Below are positions 49,384-57,993 of a stretch of DNA of 64,000 bases, in pieces. Position 1 is the first letter of the stretch. Each line of letters starts with the position of its first letter. The position numbers were made by a program, and so were the translations under genes. Origin of the DNA: Streptomyces sp. NBC_01754 (GTDB lineage: Bacteria > Actinomycetota > Actinomycetes > Streptomycetales > Streptomycetaceae); NCBI RefSeq assembly GCF_035918015.1, contig NZ_CP109132.1, forward strand, positions 558,001-622,000. The letters run 5' to 3'. Under the pieces are notes generated by a model. It was not told the DNA's origin. It searched no databases and worked only from the letters and a program-made list of their open reading frames with translations.

Positions 49384-50841
49384 TCAGACCTTCACGGGGG
49401 CCGGTTCGGCGGCCACGGAGGGTTCGGCCGCCGGGCCGGACGGCCGGGCGGCACGAGCCGCCGGGATGGTGGCCGCGATCACCGCGGCCACCAGGGCGAC
49501 ACCGCCGCCGACGGCCAGGCCGGTGCGGAAACCGTTCTCCGAGGTGAGGCCGATCCCGCCCAGGGAGATGGTCATCTGGGAGAGGACCACACCGATCACC
49601 GCGGCGCCCACCGAGGTGCCGAGGGACCGCATCAGCGTGTTGAAGCCGTTGGCGGCGGCGGTCTCGGAGAGCGGCACCGAACTCATGATCAGGGCGGGCA
49701 TCGCCCCGTAGGCGAGGCCGACCCCTCCGTTGATGACCATGCAGACCAGCATCAGGCCCCAGGCGGAGCCCATCAGGGCGAGTGAGAGACCGTACCCGGC
49801 CGCGATGACCAGGGTGCCGCAGACGAGGGTGAACTTCGGTCCGCGGGCGTCGGTGAGCTTTCCGCCGAAGGGCGACACGATCATCATCGTGATCCCGCCG
49901 GGCGCCATCCACAGACCGGCGGCGAGCATCGACTGGCCGAGGCCGTAGCCGGTCGCGTCGGGGAACTGAAGCAGCTGCGGGATGATCAGCATGCTCGCGT
50001 ACATACCGAAGCCGACGAAGAGCGAGGCGGCGTTGGTCAGCAGGACGCGGGGTCGGGCGGTGGTGCGCAGGTCGACCAGCGGGTCGCGGGTGCGTGTCTC
50101 CCAGAAGCCCCAGGCCGGCAGCGTCACGACGGCGACGGCGAACAGGCCGAGCGTGGTACCCGAACCCCAGCCCCATTCCGCGCCCTTGGAGACCGCGAGC
50201 AGCAGGCTGACCAGGCCGACGGCCAGGCCGGCCGCCCCGGGGTAGTCGAAGCGCTGCCCCTTGGCCCCAGGCGGGACGTCCGGGATCAGGAACCAGATGA
50301 GTGCGGCGATCACGACGGCGAGCGCGGCCGAACCCCAGAAGAGCACACGCCAGTCGGTGTACTGGGCGACCGCCGCGGAGATCGGCAGGCCGAGGCCGCC
50401 GCCGATGCCCATGGAGGCGCTCACGAGCGCGATGGAGGAGCTGAGCTTCTCCTTGGGCACGACGTCGCGCAGCAGGGCGATGCCCAGCGGGACCATGCCC
50501 ATCCCCATGCCCTGCAGCCCGCGTCCGACGATCATCGGGACGAGGGAGGACGAGAGCGCGCAGAGCACCGAACCCACGACGAGCGGCACGGAGCACGCCA
50601 GCAGCATCCGGCGCTTGCCTAGCAGATCACCGAGGCGTCCCGTGACGGGCACGCAGACACCCGCCACCAGCAGCGTGACCGTGATGACCCAGGCGCTGTT
50701 CGCGGACGAGGTGTGCAGGATCCGCGGAAGGTCCGCGATCAACGGGGTCACCAGGGTCTGCATGACGGCCGCCGTGGTGCCGGCGAGCGCCAGCGTGGCG
50801 ACCACACCGCCCGTACGGGCGGAGGGCTGGGGGACTTCCAT
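49384..50841 (-). CDS. MFS drug exporter, DHA2 (EmrB/QacA-like) family
   Basis: A 485-residue major facilitator protein with 12-14 hydrophobic segments. Motif A is GRLGDLLGKRR (near residue 65), the antiporter motif C-like region ASMGIGGGLGLPISAAV follows, and RGLQGMGMGMVPLG is typical of DHA2 proteins. It ends in an Ala/Pro-rich tail. ATG 50841 is favoured by GAGGAA 7 nt upstream over an ATG at 50877 without a site. It is divergent from a MarR regulator, with an inverted repeat in the gap, a classical drug-efflux control pair. Substrate unknown. Confidence 0.92.
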   Translation of the reverse strand: MEVPQPSARTGGVVATLALAGTTAAVMQTLVTPLIADLPRILHTSSANSAWVITVTLLVAGVCVPVTGRLGDLLGKRRMLLACSVPLVVGSVLCALSSSLVPMIVGRGLQGMGMGMVPLGIALLRDVVPKEKLSSSIALVSASMGIGGGLGLPISAAVAQYTDWRVLFWGSAALAVVIAALIWFLIPDVPPGAKGQRFDYPGAAGLAVGLVSLLLAVSKGAEWGWGSGTTLGLFAVAVVTLPAWGFWETRTRDPLVDLRTTARPRVLLTNAASLFVGFGMYASMLIIPQLLQFPDATGYGLGQSMLAAGLWMAPGGITMMIVSPFGGKLTDARGPKFTLVCGTLVIAAGYGLSLALMGSAWGLMLVCMVINGGVGLAYGAMPALIMSSVPLSETAAANGFNTLMRSLGTSVGAAVIGVVLSQMTISLGGIGLTSENGFRTGLAVGGGVALVAAVIAATIPAARAARPSGPAAEPSVAAEPAPVKV

Positions 50842-50884
50842 CAGGGGGTTCCTCGCAAAGGTGTCGGGATGCGGCATGCATCGT

Positions 50885-50915
50885 ACACACGAAATGTATC
50901 GCGCACTTCATGTGT
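50885..50915. promoter_or_regulatory. MarR-type operator between exporter and regulator genes
   Basis: ACACACGAAATG-tatcgcg-CACTTCATGTGT: 12-bp arms matching at 10 of 12 positions around a 7-nt spacer. The element is flanked by two ATGCAT palindromes (50876-50881 and 50919-50924). Position in the divergent gap makes it the likely site for the MarR protein. Confidence 0.6.
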
Positions 50916-51007
50916 TCCATGCATGTTTCCGTGGGAGACTGGGGCGCCCGGCCACCGCGTCCGCCGCGGGCAGCCGGACCGGCGAGGGAGCAGGAAGGCA
51001 CCAGGGC

Positions 51008-51463
51008 ATGGGCAGGTCGACGTACGAGGTCGAGTACGAACAGATGCTCCTGAGCCGCTACGGGCTCCAGCAGCACAGGGCGGCGCGTGGCAAGGACGGC
51101 GGGCTGGAGCGCAGCGCCTACATCCTGCTCAGCCGCCTCCGTGTCCAGGGCCCGATGTCGATCGGCGAACTGAGCGAGGCACTCGGGCTCGACGCCTCCA
51201 CGGTCAACCGGCAGACCGCCGCCGTCGTGCACACCGGCCAGGCGGAGCGGATCGCGGACCCGGCCGGCGGCATGGCCCGCAAGTTCCGGATCACGGACAG
51301 GGGGGCGTGCCGGCTGGACGAGGAGCGCGAGCGCATCGTCCACAGCCTCGACCGGGTGATGGCCGAATGGTCCGAGGGGGACATCGCCGCCTTCGCCGGC
51401 TACCTCAAGCGGTTCAACGCGGGGATCGAGCGGCTGGGCGGACGCCCGTGGCCACGGCCCTGA
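51008..51463 (+). CDS. MarR-family transcriptional regulator
   Basis: A 151-residue MarR repressor with the winged helix at about residues 35-110 (ERSAYILLSRLRVQGPMSIGELSEALGLDASTVNRQTAAVVHTGQAERIADP, wing GGMARKFRITDRG) flanked by dimerisation helices. ATG 51008 follows GGAAGG by about 9 nt. It is divergent from the DHA2 exporter and likely derepresses it on binding a phenolic or drug ligand. The downstream catalase gene could also be a target, since many MarR proteins sense oxidants, but no conserved regulatory Cys is present. Confidence 0.92.
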   Translation: MGRSTYEVEYEQMLLSRYGLQQHRAARGKDGGLERSAYILLSRLRVQGPMSIGELSEALGLDASTVNRQTAAVVHTGQAERIADPAGGMARKFRITDRGACRLDEERERIVHSLDRVMAEWSEGDIAAFAGYLKRFNAGIERLGGRPWPRP

Positions 51464-51615
51464 CGCCGTAGCCGGGCGGCGCGGCCACGGCCGCGGGGGC
51501 CACAAGGGTCGTCGTCGCGCGGCGGACGGCGGAAATCCGGCCGGCCCGCGCAACGGGTGCGCTCCCGCGGGGAACGGTCGGGTGGCCAATTCCGTGCAGC
51601 GAAGGAGCGCAGCCT

Positions 51616-53274
51616 GTGACCGAGACCGTGAACAAGGGTGCCGAGGGGCCCGACGACCAGCCGCACCTCACCAACCGGCAGGGCCACCCCGTCTACGACA
51701 ACCAGAACCAGCGCACGGTCGGCGCCCGGGGGCCGGCGACTCTGGAGAACTACCAGTTCCTGGAGAAGATCAGCCATTTCGACCGGGAGCGGATCCCGGA
51801 GCGGGTCGTCCACGCGCGCGGGGTGACCACATACGGCTATTTCGAGGCCTACGGGAAGTGGGGCGACGAGCCGATCGGCCGGTACACCCGGGCCAAGCTG
51901 TTCCAGGAGGCGGGCAAGCGCACAGACGTCGCCGTGCGCTTCTCCACGGTGATCGGCGGCCGCGACTCGTCCGAGGCGGCCCGCGACCCCCGTGGCTTCG
52001 CGGTGAAGTTCTACACCGAGGAGGGCAACTGGGACCTGGTCGGCAACAACCTCGCCGTCTTCTTCATCCGGGACGCCATCAAGTTCCCCGACGTGATCCA
52101 CTCGCTCAAGCCCGACCCGGTGAGCCACGAGCAGAAGCCGGCCCGGATCTTCGACTTCATGTCGCAGACCCCGGAGAGCATGCACATGCTGGTGAACCTG
52201 TTCAGTCCCCGGGGCATCCCGGCGGACTACCGCCACATGCAGGGCTTCGGCGTCAACACCTACAAGTGGGTCAACCCCGAGGGCGACACCGTCCTGGTGA
52301 AGTACCACTGGCTGCCCAAGCAGGGTGTCCGCAGCATGACCGAACAGGACGCGGCGAACGTCCAGGCCGGCGAGCTGGGGCACGCCACCAAGGACCTCTA
52401 CGACGCCATCCGGCGCGGCGACCACCCCGAGTGGGAGCTCGTCGTGCAGATGATGTCCGACGACGACCACCCCGAGCTGGACTTCGACCCGCTGGACGAC
52501 ACCAAGACCTGGCCCGAGCAGGTCTTCCCGCCGAAGCCGGTGGGACGCATGGTGCTCAACCGGGTCCCGGACAACTACTTCGCCGAGAACGAGCAGGCGT
52601 CCTTCGGCACCGGCGTCCTCGTGGACGGGCTGGACTTCTCGGACGACAAGATGCTGGTGGGCCGGACCTTCTCCTACAGCGACACACAGCGCCACCGGGT
52701 CGGCCCGAACTATCTGCAGCTCCCGGTCAACCAGGCCAAGCACGCCCATGTCGCCACCAACCAGCGCGACGGCCAGATGGCCTACGACAACAGCCACGGC
52801 GGTGAGAACCCCGAGGTCAACTACGAGCCGTCGATCATGGGCGGACTGCGGGAGTCCACCTACCCCACGCACGACGACCAGGGCCCGTTGATCGAGGGCC
52901 GGCTCACCCGGGCCCGTCTTCCCCGCACCAACGACTACCAGCAGGCGGGCCAGCGCTTCCAGCTGATGGAGAAGTGGGAGCAGGACGACCTGGTCAAGAA
53001 CTTCACCGACCTGTTCTCCGAGTGCACCCGGCCGGTGCAGGAGCGGATGGTCTGGCACTGCCTGATGGCCGACAACGAACTGGGGCTGCGGGTCGGCGAG
53101 GGCATCGGTATCAGCGCCTCCGACGTCGCCCAGCTCCCGCCGCTGGCCACGCAGAACCTCAACGAGGAGGAAAGGGCACGGCTCGCGCGGCTCGGCAGCA
53201 ACCCGCCCCGGGACGTCACCGGGCTCACCATGACGCACTGCGTCCCCGACGAGCGGCACGTGGTGGAGCGCTGA
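51616..53274 (+). CDS. Monofunctional heme catalase
   Basis: A 552-residue catalase that converts H2O2 to water and oxygen. The active-site His is H66 ([12 protein letters not shown]), the catalytic Asn lies in VGNNLAVFF (144-145), and the proximal heme Tyr is in [17 protein letters not shown]. Small-subunit type by length, without the extra C-terminal flavodoxin-like domain of large catalases. GTG 51616 follows GAAGGAG by about 10 nt. No Fur-like CatR gene is adjacent, unlike the S. coelicolor catR-catA arrangement; the MarR regulator is the nearest regulator. A strong hairpin follows. Confidence 0.95.
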   Translation: MTETVNKGAEGPDDQPHLTNRQGHPVYDNQNQRTVGARGPATLENYQFLEKISHFDRERIPERVVHARGVTTYGYFEAYGKWGDEPIGRYTRAKLFQEAGKRTDVAVRFSTVIGGRDSSEAARDPRGFAVKFYTEEGNWDLVGNNLAVFFIRDAIKFPDVIHSLKPDPVSHEQKPARIFDFMSQTPESMHMLVNLFSPRGIPADYRHMQGFGVNTYKWVNPEGDTVLVKYHWLPKQGVRSMTEQDAANVQAGELGHATKDLYDAIRRGDHPEWELVVQMMSDDDHPELDFDPLDDTKTWPEQVFPPKPVGRMVLNRVPDNYFAENEQASFGTGVLVDGLDFSDDKMLVGRTFSYSDTQRHRVGPNYLQLPVNQAKHAHVATNQRDGQMAYDNSHGGENPEVNYEPSIMGGLRESTYPTHDDQGPLIEGRLTRARLPRTNDYQQAGQRFQLMEKWEQDDLVKNFTDLFSECTRPVQERMVWHCLMADNELGLRVGEGIGISASDVAQLPPLATQNLNEEERARLARLGSNPPRDVTGLTMTHCVPDERHVVER

Positions 53275-53310
53275 CCCCACGGACGCCGGGCCCCGCCGCC
53301 GCCCGCCCGT

Positions 53311-53339
53311 CCGCCGGGCCCGTGGTTTGGGCCCGGCGG
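53311..53339 (+). terminator. Terminator-like hairpin after the catalase gene
   Basis: A perfect 11-bp stem (CCGCCGGGCCC / GGGCCCGGCGG) with a 7-nt loop, 36 nt past the catalase stop. Confidence 0.65.
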
Positions 53340-53399
53340 CGTTCGGTTACCGGTGAGCGGAAGTGGCCGGTTCGCGGGAAGCAGTGTGGGGGCTGAGGG

Positions 53400-54536
53400 A
53401 TGGATCGTCTGACCGCTCGCTGGCCGTCCTGGCGGTGGGCCCCGCCCGTGCTGATCGCCGTCGCGACGGGCGTCGACCTGACCACTCCGGCCATCTACAC
53501 CGCCGCGCCGCTGACCGCGGCGGCCTGTGTGCTCGCCGGGGCGATGCTGACGCTCCGGGGCGCCGTGGGCACCGGGGTGCTCGCCCTGGTCCTGACCGTC
53601 CTGCTGGAGTGGGACTCGGGACGGCTGGCCGCCGCCGCCAGCTGGTCGGAGATCGTCAACGTCGCCCTCGCCGCCGCTCTCGGCATCGACATGAACCAGA
53701 TGCTGGAACGCCGCGACCGGCGCATCGCGACCGTGCGTTCGGTGGCCGCGGCCATGCAGCGCGCGGTGCTGCCGACCCCGCCCAGGGAGATCGGGCCGGT
53801 CCGGGTCGCGGCCCGCTACGAGGCGGCCGACGCGGAGGCGAGGGTCGGGGGCGACGCCTACGCCATCCAGGACACGCCGTACGGCGTGCGGGTCCTGATC
53901 GGCGACGTCCGGGGGAAGGGCGTCGAGGCCGTCTCCACGACGGCCACCCTGATCGGCGCGTTCCGCGAGGCGGCCCACTACGTCCCCGACATCGGCGAGC
54001 TCGCGGTCCGCCTGGAGGACGCCCTCGAACGCGACAGCGTCCGCCACGACGACGACCGGCGCACCGAGGAGTTCACCACGGCGCTCCTCGCCGAGATCGA
54101 CCACGGCTGCGGCAGCCTGCGGGTCGTCAACCGGGGCCACCCCGAGCCCTATCTGATCCGCGACGGCCGCGTCACCGCGCTGACCCCCACCACACCGGAT
54201 CTGCCGCTGAGCATGGGGCACCTCACCGATGTGCGCGCGCGGCCGGACGTCGTCCCCCTCTCCCCCGGCGACGTCGTCCTCTTCGTCACCGACGGCGTCA
54301 CGGAGGCGCGCACCCCGGAGGGCGCCTTCTACGACCCCGGGAACGACCCAGGCCTCGCGGCCGGTGAACCCGCCACCCCCGACACGGTGCTCGACGCCCT
54401 CGAGGAGGCCGTACACCGCTGGACGGGCGGTTCCCGCGACGACGACATGGCCACCCTGGCCCTCACCCCGCGGTACCTTCCCGCCGGCGCCCCGGGAGCG
54501 GGACGGCAGGACGTATCCCCCCGCACGGAGCAATAG
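53400..54536 (+). CDS. Membrane-anchored PP2C/SpoIIE-type phosphatase
   Basis: A 378-residue protein. Residues 10-95 hold about three transmembrane helices without a recognisable sensor domain, followed by a short helical linker (MNQMLERRDRRIATVRSVAAAMQRAVLP) and a PP2C domain (about 135-360). Metal motifs: VGGDAYAI, GDVRGKG, FVTDGVTEA, SRDDDMATLAL. The GGD-Ala-Tyr replaces the usual GGDWYD. It probably dephosphorylates an anti-sigma-antagonist. The stop (TAG) overlaps a possible GTG of the epimerase gene, so the two may be cotranscribed. Confidence 0.88.
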   Translation: MDRLTARWPSWRWAPPVLIAVATGVDLTTPAIYTAAPLTAAACVLAGAMLTLRGAVGTGVLALVLTVLLEWDSGRLAAAASWSEIVNVALAAALGIDMNQMLERRDRRIATVRSVAAAMQRAVLPTPPREIGPVRVAARYEAADAEARVGGDAYAIQDTPYGVRVLIGDVRGKGVEAVSTTATLIGAFREAAHYVPDIGELAVRLEDALERDSVRHDDDRRTEEFTTALLAEIDHGCGSLRVVNRGHPEPYLIRDGRVTALTPTTPDLPLSMGHLTDVRARPDVVPLSPGDVVLFVTDGVTEARTPEGAFYDPGNDPGLAAGEPATPDTVLDALEEAVHRWTGGSRDDDMATLALTPRYLPAGAPGAGRQDVSPRTEQ

Positions 54537-54580
54537 TGGAGGGACGGCGCGAGACCTCCGCGAGGCAAGTGAGCGAGGCG

Positions 54581-55624
54581 ATGACTGTGCACCCGACTCC
54601 CGGCAAACGCATCGTGGTCACGGGGGCCACCGGCAACGTGGGAACGAGTACCGTCCGCGCGCTGGCCCGGGATCCCGCGGTCGGCTCGGTCCTCGGACTG
54701 GCGCGCAGGCGTCCCGGGCTGCGGATCGAGGGGGTGGAATGGGACACCGTGGACCTGTCGCGGCGGGACTCCGCGGAGCGCCTGGGCACGCTGCTGTCCG
54801 GTGCGGACGCGGTCGTGCACCTCGCGTGGCGCTTCCAGCCCACCCACGACCCGGTGGTCACCTGGCGGAGCAACGTGCTCGGCTCCCTGCGCCTCTTCGA
54901 GGCGGTGGCCGCCGCGGGCGTACCCGCGCTCGTCCACGCCTCGTCCGTCGGCGCGTACGCGCCTGGCCCGAAGACGGAGCCGGGGGTCGACGAGGGGTGG
55001 CCGACCCATGGCCGGCCGGACGCGGCGTACTGCCGCGAGAAGGCGTACCTGGAGCGGGTGCTCGACACCTTCGAGCTGCGGCATCCGCAGATCCGGGTGG
55101 TGCGGCTGAGGCCCGGCTTCCTGTTCAAGGAGACCGCGGCGGCCGAGCAGCGCCGGATCTTCGCGGGCCGGTACGTCCCCGGGAACCTGCTCCGGCCCGA
55201 CCTGCTGCCGTTCGTACCCGACCTGGAGGGGCTCCGGTTCCAGGTCCTGCACACCGACGACGCGGCCGAGGCGTACCGGCTCGCGGCGCTCAGGGACGTC
55301 CGGGGCCCCTTCAACCTGGCGGCCGACACGGTGACCGACGCCCGGGAGCTGGCCGCCCTGCTCGGCACCCGCGTCGTCCGGGTGCCCCGGGCCGTGGTGC
55401 GTACGGCCCTCGCGGCGGCCTGGCACGCCCACGCCGTCCCGGCCTCGCCGCAGCTGTTCGACGCCGTCCTGCGGCTTCCGGTCCTGGACACCACCAGGGC
55501 CCGCGAGGAGCTGGGATGGGAGCCGGCCCGGACGGCGGCGGAGGCGCTGACGGCCTTTCTGCGGGGCGTACGCCGGGGAGGGGGCGAGGACACCGGACCG
55601 CTGGCCGGGAAGCGGCTGGGATGA
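54581..55624 (+). CDS. NAD-dependent epimerase/dehydratase (extended SDR)
   Basis: About 347 residues of an extended short-chain dehydrogenase. The nucleotide-binding motif VTGATGNVGTS is near residue 12-22 and the catalytic Ser and YxxxK are HASSVGAY and YCREKAYLE. The C-terminal part (FQVLHTDDAAEAYRLA, FNLAADTV) matches UDP-glucose-4-epimerase-like members. ATG 54581 places the Rossmann motif at the normal distance; a GTG at 54536 overlapping the upstream stop would add 15 residues. The substrate, a nucleotide sugar or other, cannot be deduced. Confidence 0.88.
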   Translation: MTVHPTPGKRIVVTGATGNVGTSTVRALARDPAVGSVLGLARRRPGLRIEGVEWDTVDLSRRDSAERLGTLLSGADAVVHLAWRFQPTHDPVVTWRSNVLGSLRLFEAVAAAGVPALVHASSVGAYAPGPKTEPGVDEGWPTHGRPDAAYCREKAYLERVLDTFELRHPQIRVVRLRPGFLFKETAAAEQRRIFAGRYVPGNLLRPDLLPFVPDLEGLRFQVLHTDDAAEAYRLAALRDVRGPFNLAADTVTDARELAALLGTRVVRVPRAVVRTALAAAWHAHAVPASPQLFDAVLRLPVLDTTRAREELGWEPARTAAEALTAFLRGVRRGGGEDTGPLAGKRLG

Positions 55625-55682
55625 GCTCTCGCTCGAGGCGGGGACGAGCGCGGCGAAGGCCCTCGAGAGGACCGGGACAGAG

Positions 55683-55707
55683 GTGTCGCGGCCGCACGAC
55701 GGGGTAC
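55683..55707 (+). promoter_or_regulatory. Sigma-B-type promoter upstream of the small basic protein
   Basis: GTGT (55683-55686), 15 nt, GGGTAC (55702-55707) fits GNNT-N14-16-GGGTAY. It lies 48 nt before the ATG at 55755. Confidence 0.55.
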
Positions 55708-55754
55708 GCAAGAGGTAGCAAGGTTTGCCCATGAATGCCCCGGAAGGAGCAGCA

Positions 55755-55940
55755 ATGTCCAATCCTCAGCAGCCCGAACTGCGACGCAGCGGAAGGGGTG
55801 GCGCGACTCCGCAGGAGAGCGGTGCCAACAAGGCCGCGGAGCCGAAGTCCTGGCAGGGCAAGGGCGGCCGGGCCCACGGGAGCGACCGGGGCGGCAAGGG
55901 CGGCGGACGACCGCCGGAGCAGGCCCCCGACCACCCCTGA
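55755..55940 (+). CDS. Small disordered Gly/Lys-rich protein
   Basis: A 61-residue hydrophilic protein (MSNPQQPELRRSGRGG, later SWQGKGGRAHGSDRGGKGGG) without Cys, hydrophobic core or known domain. The ribosome site AAGGAG is strong (7 nt spacing). A sigma-B-type promoter precedes it and two hairpins follow, so it is a monocistronic, well-expressed unit. It resembles short glycine-rich stress or hydrophilin-like proteins in composition only. Function unknown; probably induced by osmotic or general stress. Confidence 0.75.
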   Translation: MSNPQQPELRRSGRGGATPQESGANKAAEPKSWQGKGGRAHGSDRGGKGGGRPPEQAPDHP

Positions 55941-55963
55941 GCCACCCGGACCCGCAGGCGCGG

Positions 55964-55989
55964 CGGCCTCCACCCGCGCGCGGAGGCCG
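55964..55989 (+). terminator. Hairpin after the small basic protein gene
   Basis: CGGCCTCC...GGAGGCCG, 8-bp perfect stem, 10-nt loop, 23 nt past the stop. Confidence 0.45.
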
Positions 55990-56021
55990 GCCTGACGCCC
56001 ACACCCTAACCGCCCCAACAG

Positions 56022-56051
56022 CCCGTCCGGCAACGGCAGTTGCCGGACGGG
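56022..56051. terminator. Strong 13-bp hairpin before the iron box
   Basis: CCCGTCCGGCAAC-GGCA-GTTGCCGGACGGG, perfect 13-bp stem and 4-nt loop. It probably ends transcription from the small sigma-B-type gene and insulates the following iron-regulated promoter. Confidence 0.7.
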
Positions 56052-56062
56052 TGAGCATTCCA

Positions 56063-56081
56063 TTAGCTTAGCCTTGCCTGA
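56063..56081. promoter_or_regulatory. DmdR/DtxR-type iron box
   Basis: TTAGCTTAGCCTTGCCTGA matches the 19-bp actinobacterial iron-box consensus TTAGGTTAGGCTMACCTAA at about 14 positions, including both TTAG blocks. It lies 71 bp upstream of the YncE-like gene, so that gene is probably repressed by DmdR1 in the presence of iron. Confidence 0.6.
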
Positions 56082-56151
56082 CATCCACTCCGGAGAAAGG
56101 GCACCTCCCCGCACCTCCTCGCAGGCACATCACTCAGGGAGACCGCCCACC

Positions 56152-57213
56152 ATGACCTTGTCCGACCGACGTGTTCACGGCACCACCACCGGCACCGCGG
56201 CTCCCACGGCCGTCGGCGCGCTCACGCCGGCCGGGACCGCGACCACGGACCCGGGCACCACCTCCAGACTGTCCGTGACCTCCGCGACGCTCGCGGCGGG
56301 GCTGTACCAGTCCGCGTACTCCGAGCGCCACGGCACACTGTGGGCGACCGTCGCCCTGGGCGGGCCCCCGGAGCCCGTCACGGAGTCGCGCCTGCTGCGG
56401 ATCGACCCCGCCACCCTCGAGGTCGAGGCGTCCTTCGACGCTCCCCTCGACGACGCCACCGGCACGATCGAGGCCGTCTACGGCATCGACGTCGACGACG
56501 AACACGACACCGTCTGGGTCACCCACACCCGTGACGACAGCGTCTCGGTGTACAGCCAGCGGACGGGCAGGTGCCTCGCGACCCGGTCCGGCGTCGCGCA
56601 CCCGCGCGAGGTCGTGGTGGACGAGAAGCGCGGCACCGTGTGGGCCACGGCCTTCGGCAGCGGCGAGATCGTCGGCTTCGACAGCCGTACGTTCGAGGAG
56701 ACCGCGCGCGTCACCGTCGAGGGCTCCGGTCCGACGGGGCTGGCCGTCGACGGGCGCACCAGCACGGTCTACGCCTGCGACTTCACCCACGACCGCGTCA
56801 TCCAGGTCCGTCCCGGTTCGCGGACCCCGCGTCTCCTGCCCACCGGTCGAGGGCCGCTGTCGGTCGCGCTCTCCCCGGACGGCCGCACCGCCTACACCGC
56901 CGACCAGGGGACGGGCACCCTGTCGGCCGTCGACCTGCGCGAGGGCGTCGTCACCCGGACCATACACACCGGCGAGGGAGCGAAGTCGCTGGCCACCGAA
57001 CCGGGTTCGGGCCAGGTGCTGGTCGTCAACCGGCTGGCCGGCACCCTCTCGGTCGTGGACCCGCGCACGGGGACCCTTCTACGGAACGTGGCCACCGGCG
57101 CGCTGCCCAACCACGTCCGGGTGCACGACCGCAGCGCCTACGTCCTCGACAAGTCCGCCTCCGGGCCTGCGGGCGAGGACCGGATCACGCGCATACCCCT
57201 CGGCCCGGGGTGA
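56152..57213 (+). CDS. YncE-family beta-propeller protein
   Basis: A 353-residue protein. After a Thr/Ala/Gly-rich N-terminus (about 45 residues) without a clear signal peptide come seven YVTN-like repeats (for example TVWATAFGSGEIVGFDSRTFEE, TAYTADQGTGTLSAVDLREG, LVVNRLAGTLSVVDPRTGTLL). YncE of E. coli is an iron-regulated (Fur-repressed) propeller that binds DNA; here the upstream iron box suggests analogous control by DmdR1. It converges with a TetR gene. The role in iron metabolism is inferred only from the promoter and the E. coli parallel. Confidence 0.88.
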   Translation: MTLSDRRVHGTTTGTAAPTAVGALTPAGTATTDPGTTSRLSVTSATLAAGLYQSAYSERHGTLWATVALGGPPEPVTESRLLRIDPATLEVEASFDAPLDDATGTIEAVYGIDVDDEHDTVWVTHTRDDSVSVYSQRTGRCLATRSGVAHPREVVVDEKRGTVWATAFGSGEIVGFDSRTFEETARVTVEGSGPTGLAVDGRTSTVYACDFTHDRVIQVRPGSRTPRLLPTGRGPLSVALSPDGRTAYTADQGTGTLSAVDLREGVVTRTIHTGEGAKSLATEPGSGQVLVVNRLAGTLSVVDPRTGTLLRNVATGALPNHVRVHDRSAYVLDKSASGPAGEDRITRIPLGPG

Positions 57214-57327
57214 TCCCGGCTCAGCTCGCGCCCCGGGCACCGGCGAAGGCACCGCGGGGGAAGGCCGGACCGGCGAAGCGCTCGCCGACGCGCCGATGGG
57301 TGCCGGCCCGGTGGGTGCGGGTCCGGG

Positions 57328-57897
57328 TCACTTCGCGGGCCAGTTCCGCAGCAGCGCGTCGAGGGCGTCCAGGATCCGCGTCCAGGTCTCCTGGGTGTCC
57401 GGGGCGCTGTGGTCGAACCCGCCGCCCAGCTCCAGGGTGACGTAGCCGTGGAAGACACTGCCCAGCAACCGCACCGCGTGTGTCTGGTCCGGCTCGGTCA
57501 GGTCGTAGCCCCGCAGGATCGCCCGCGTCATCCGGGCGTGCCGGACACCCGCGCCGGCGGCGGCCGTCGCCGGGTCGAGGCGCAGCTGGGCCGCGGCGTA
57601 GCGGCCGGGGTGCTCCCGGGCGTAGTCGCGGTAGACGTCTCCCAGAGCGGCGAGGGCGTCCTTGCCCGCCCGTCCGGCCAGCGCGGCGGCGCCCCGGTCG
57701 GCCAGCTCCTCCAGGGCCAGCAGGGCGATACCCGTCTTGAGGTCCTGAGAGCTCTTGACGTGCGAGTACAGGCTCGCCACCTTGACGTCGAAGTGCCGCG
57801 CGAGCGCGGAGACGGTCACCTGGTCGAAGCCGGCCTCGTCGGCCAGCTCCGCGCCCGCCCGCACCACACGTTCGGTGCTCAGCCCCGCACGTACCAC
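57328..57897 (-). CDS. TetR-family transcriptional regulator (WHG-type C-terminus)
   Basis: A 189-residue repressor. The helix-turn-helix lies at about 5-50 (LSTERVVRAGAELADEAGFDQVTVSALARHFDVKVASLYSHV). The C-terminal domain has the TetR_C/WHG-type block (RLLGSVFHGYVTLELGGGF). The GTG at 57897 has GAGGGAG 5 nt upstream and puts the first helix at the N-terminus; a GTG at 57936 would add 13 residues and overlap the palindrome. A 6-3-6 inverted repeat just upstream suggests autoregulation. The regulated partner is not obvious: the flanking phosphatase is on the same strand and the propeller gene converges. Confidence 0.9.
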   Translation of the reverse strand: MVRAGLSTERVVRAGAELADEAGFDQVTVSALARHFDVKVASLYSHVKSSQDLKTGIALLALEELADRGAAALAGRAGKDALAALGDVYRDYAREHPGRYAAAQLRLDPATAAAGAGVRHARMTRAILRGYDLTEPDQTHAVRLLGSVFHGYVTLELGGGFDHSAPDTQETWTRILDALDALLRNWPAK

Positions 57898-57935
57898 GGT
57901 CTCTCCCTCACTCGGTGGAGACCAGTCTGCGTTCA

Positions 57936-57950
57936 CCTAAAGTTTTTAGG
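57936..57950. promoter_or_regulatory. TetR-type operator upstream of its regulator gene
   Basis: CCTAAA-GTT-TTTAGG, a perfect 6-3-6 inverted repeat 39 bp upstream of the preferred GTG. An AT-rich symmetric site in a GC-rich genome, fitting negative autoregulation. Confidence 0.6.
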
Positions 57951-57993
57951 CAAATCGCTGGCACATCAAGGAATCCGGGGGGGCCTCCATGGC

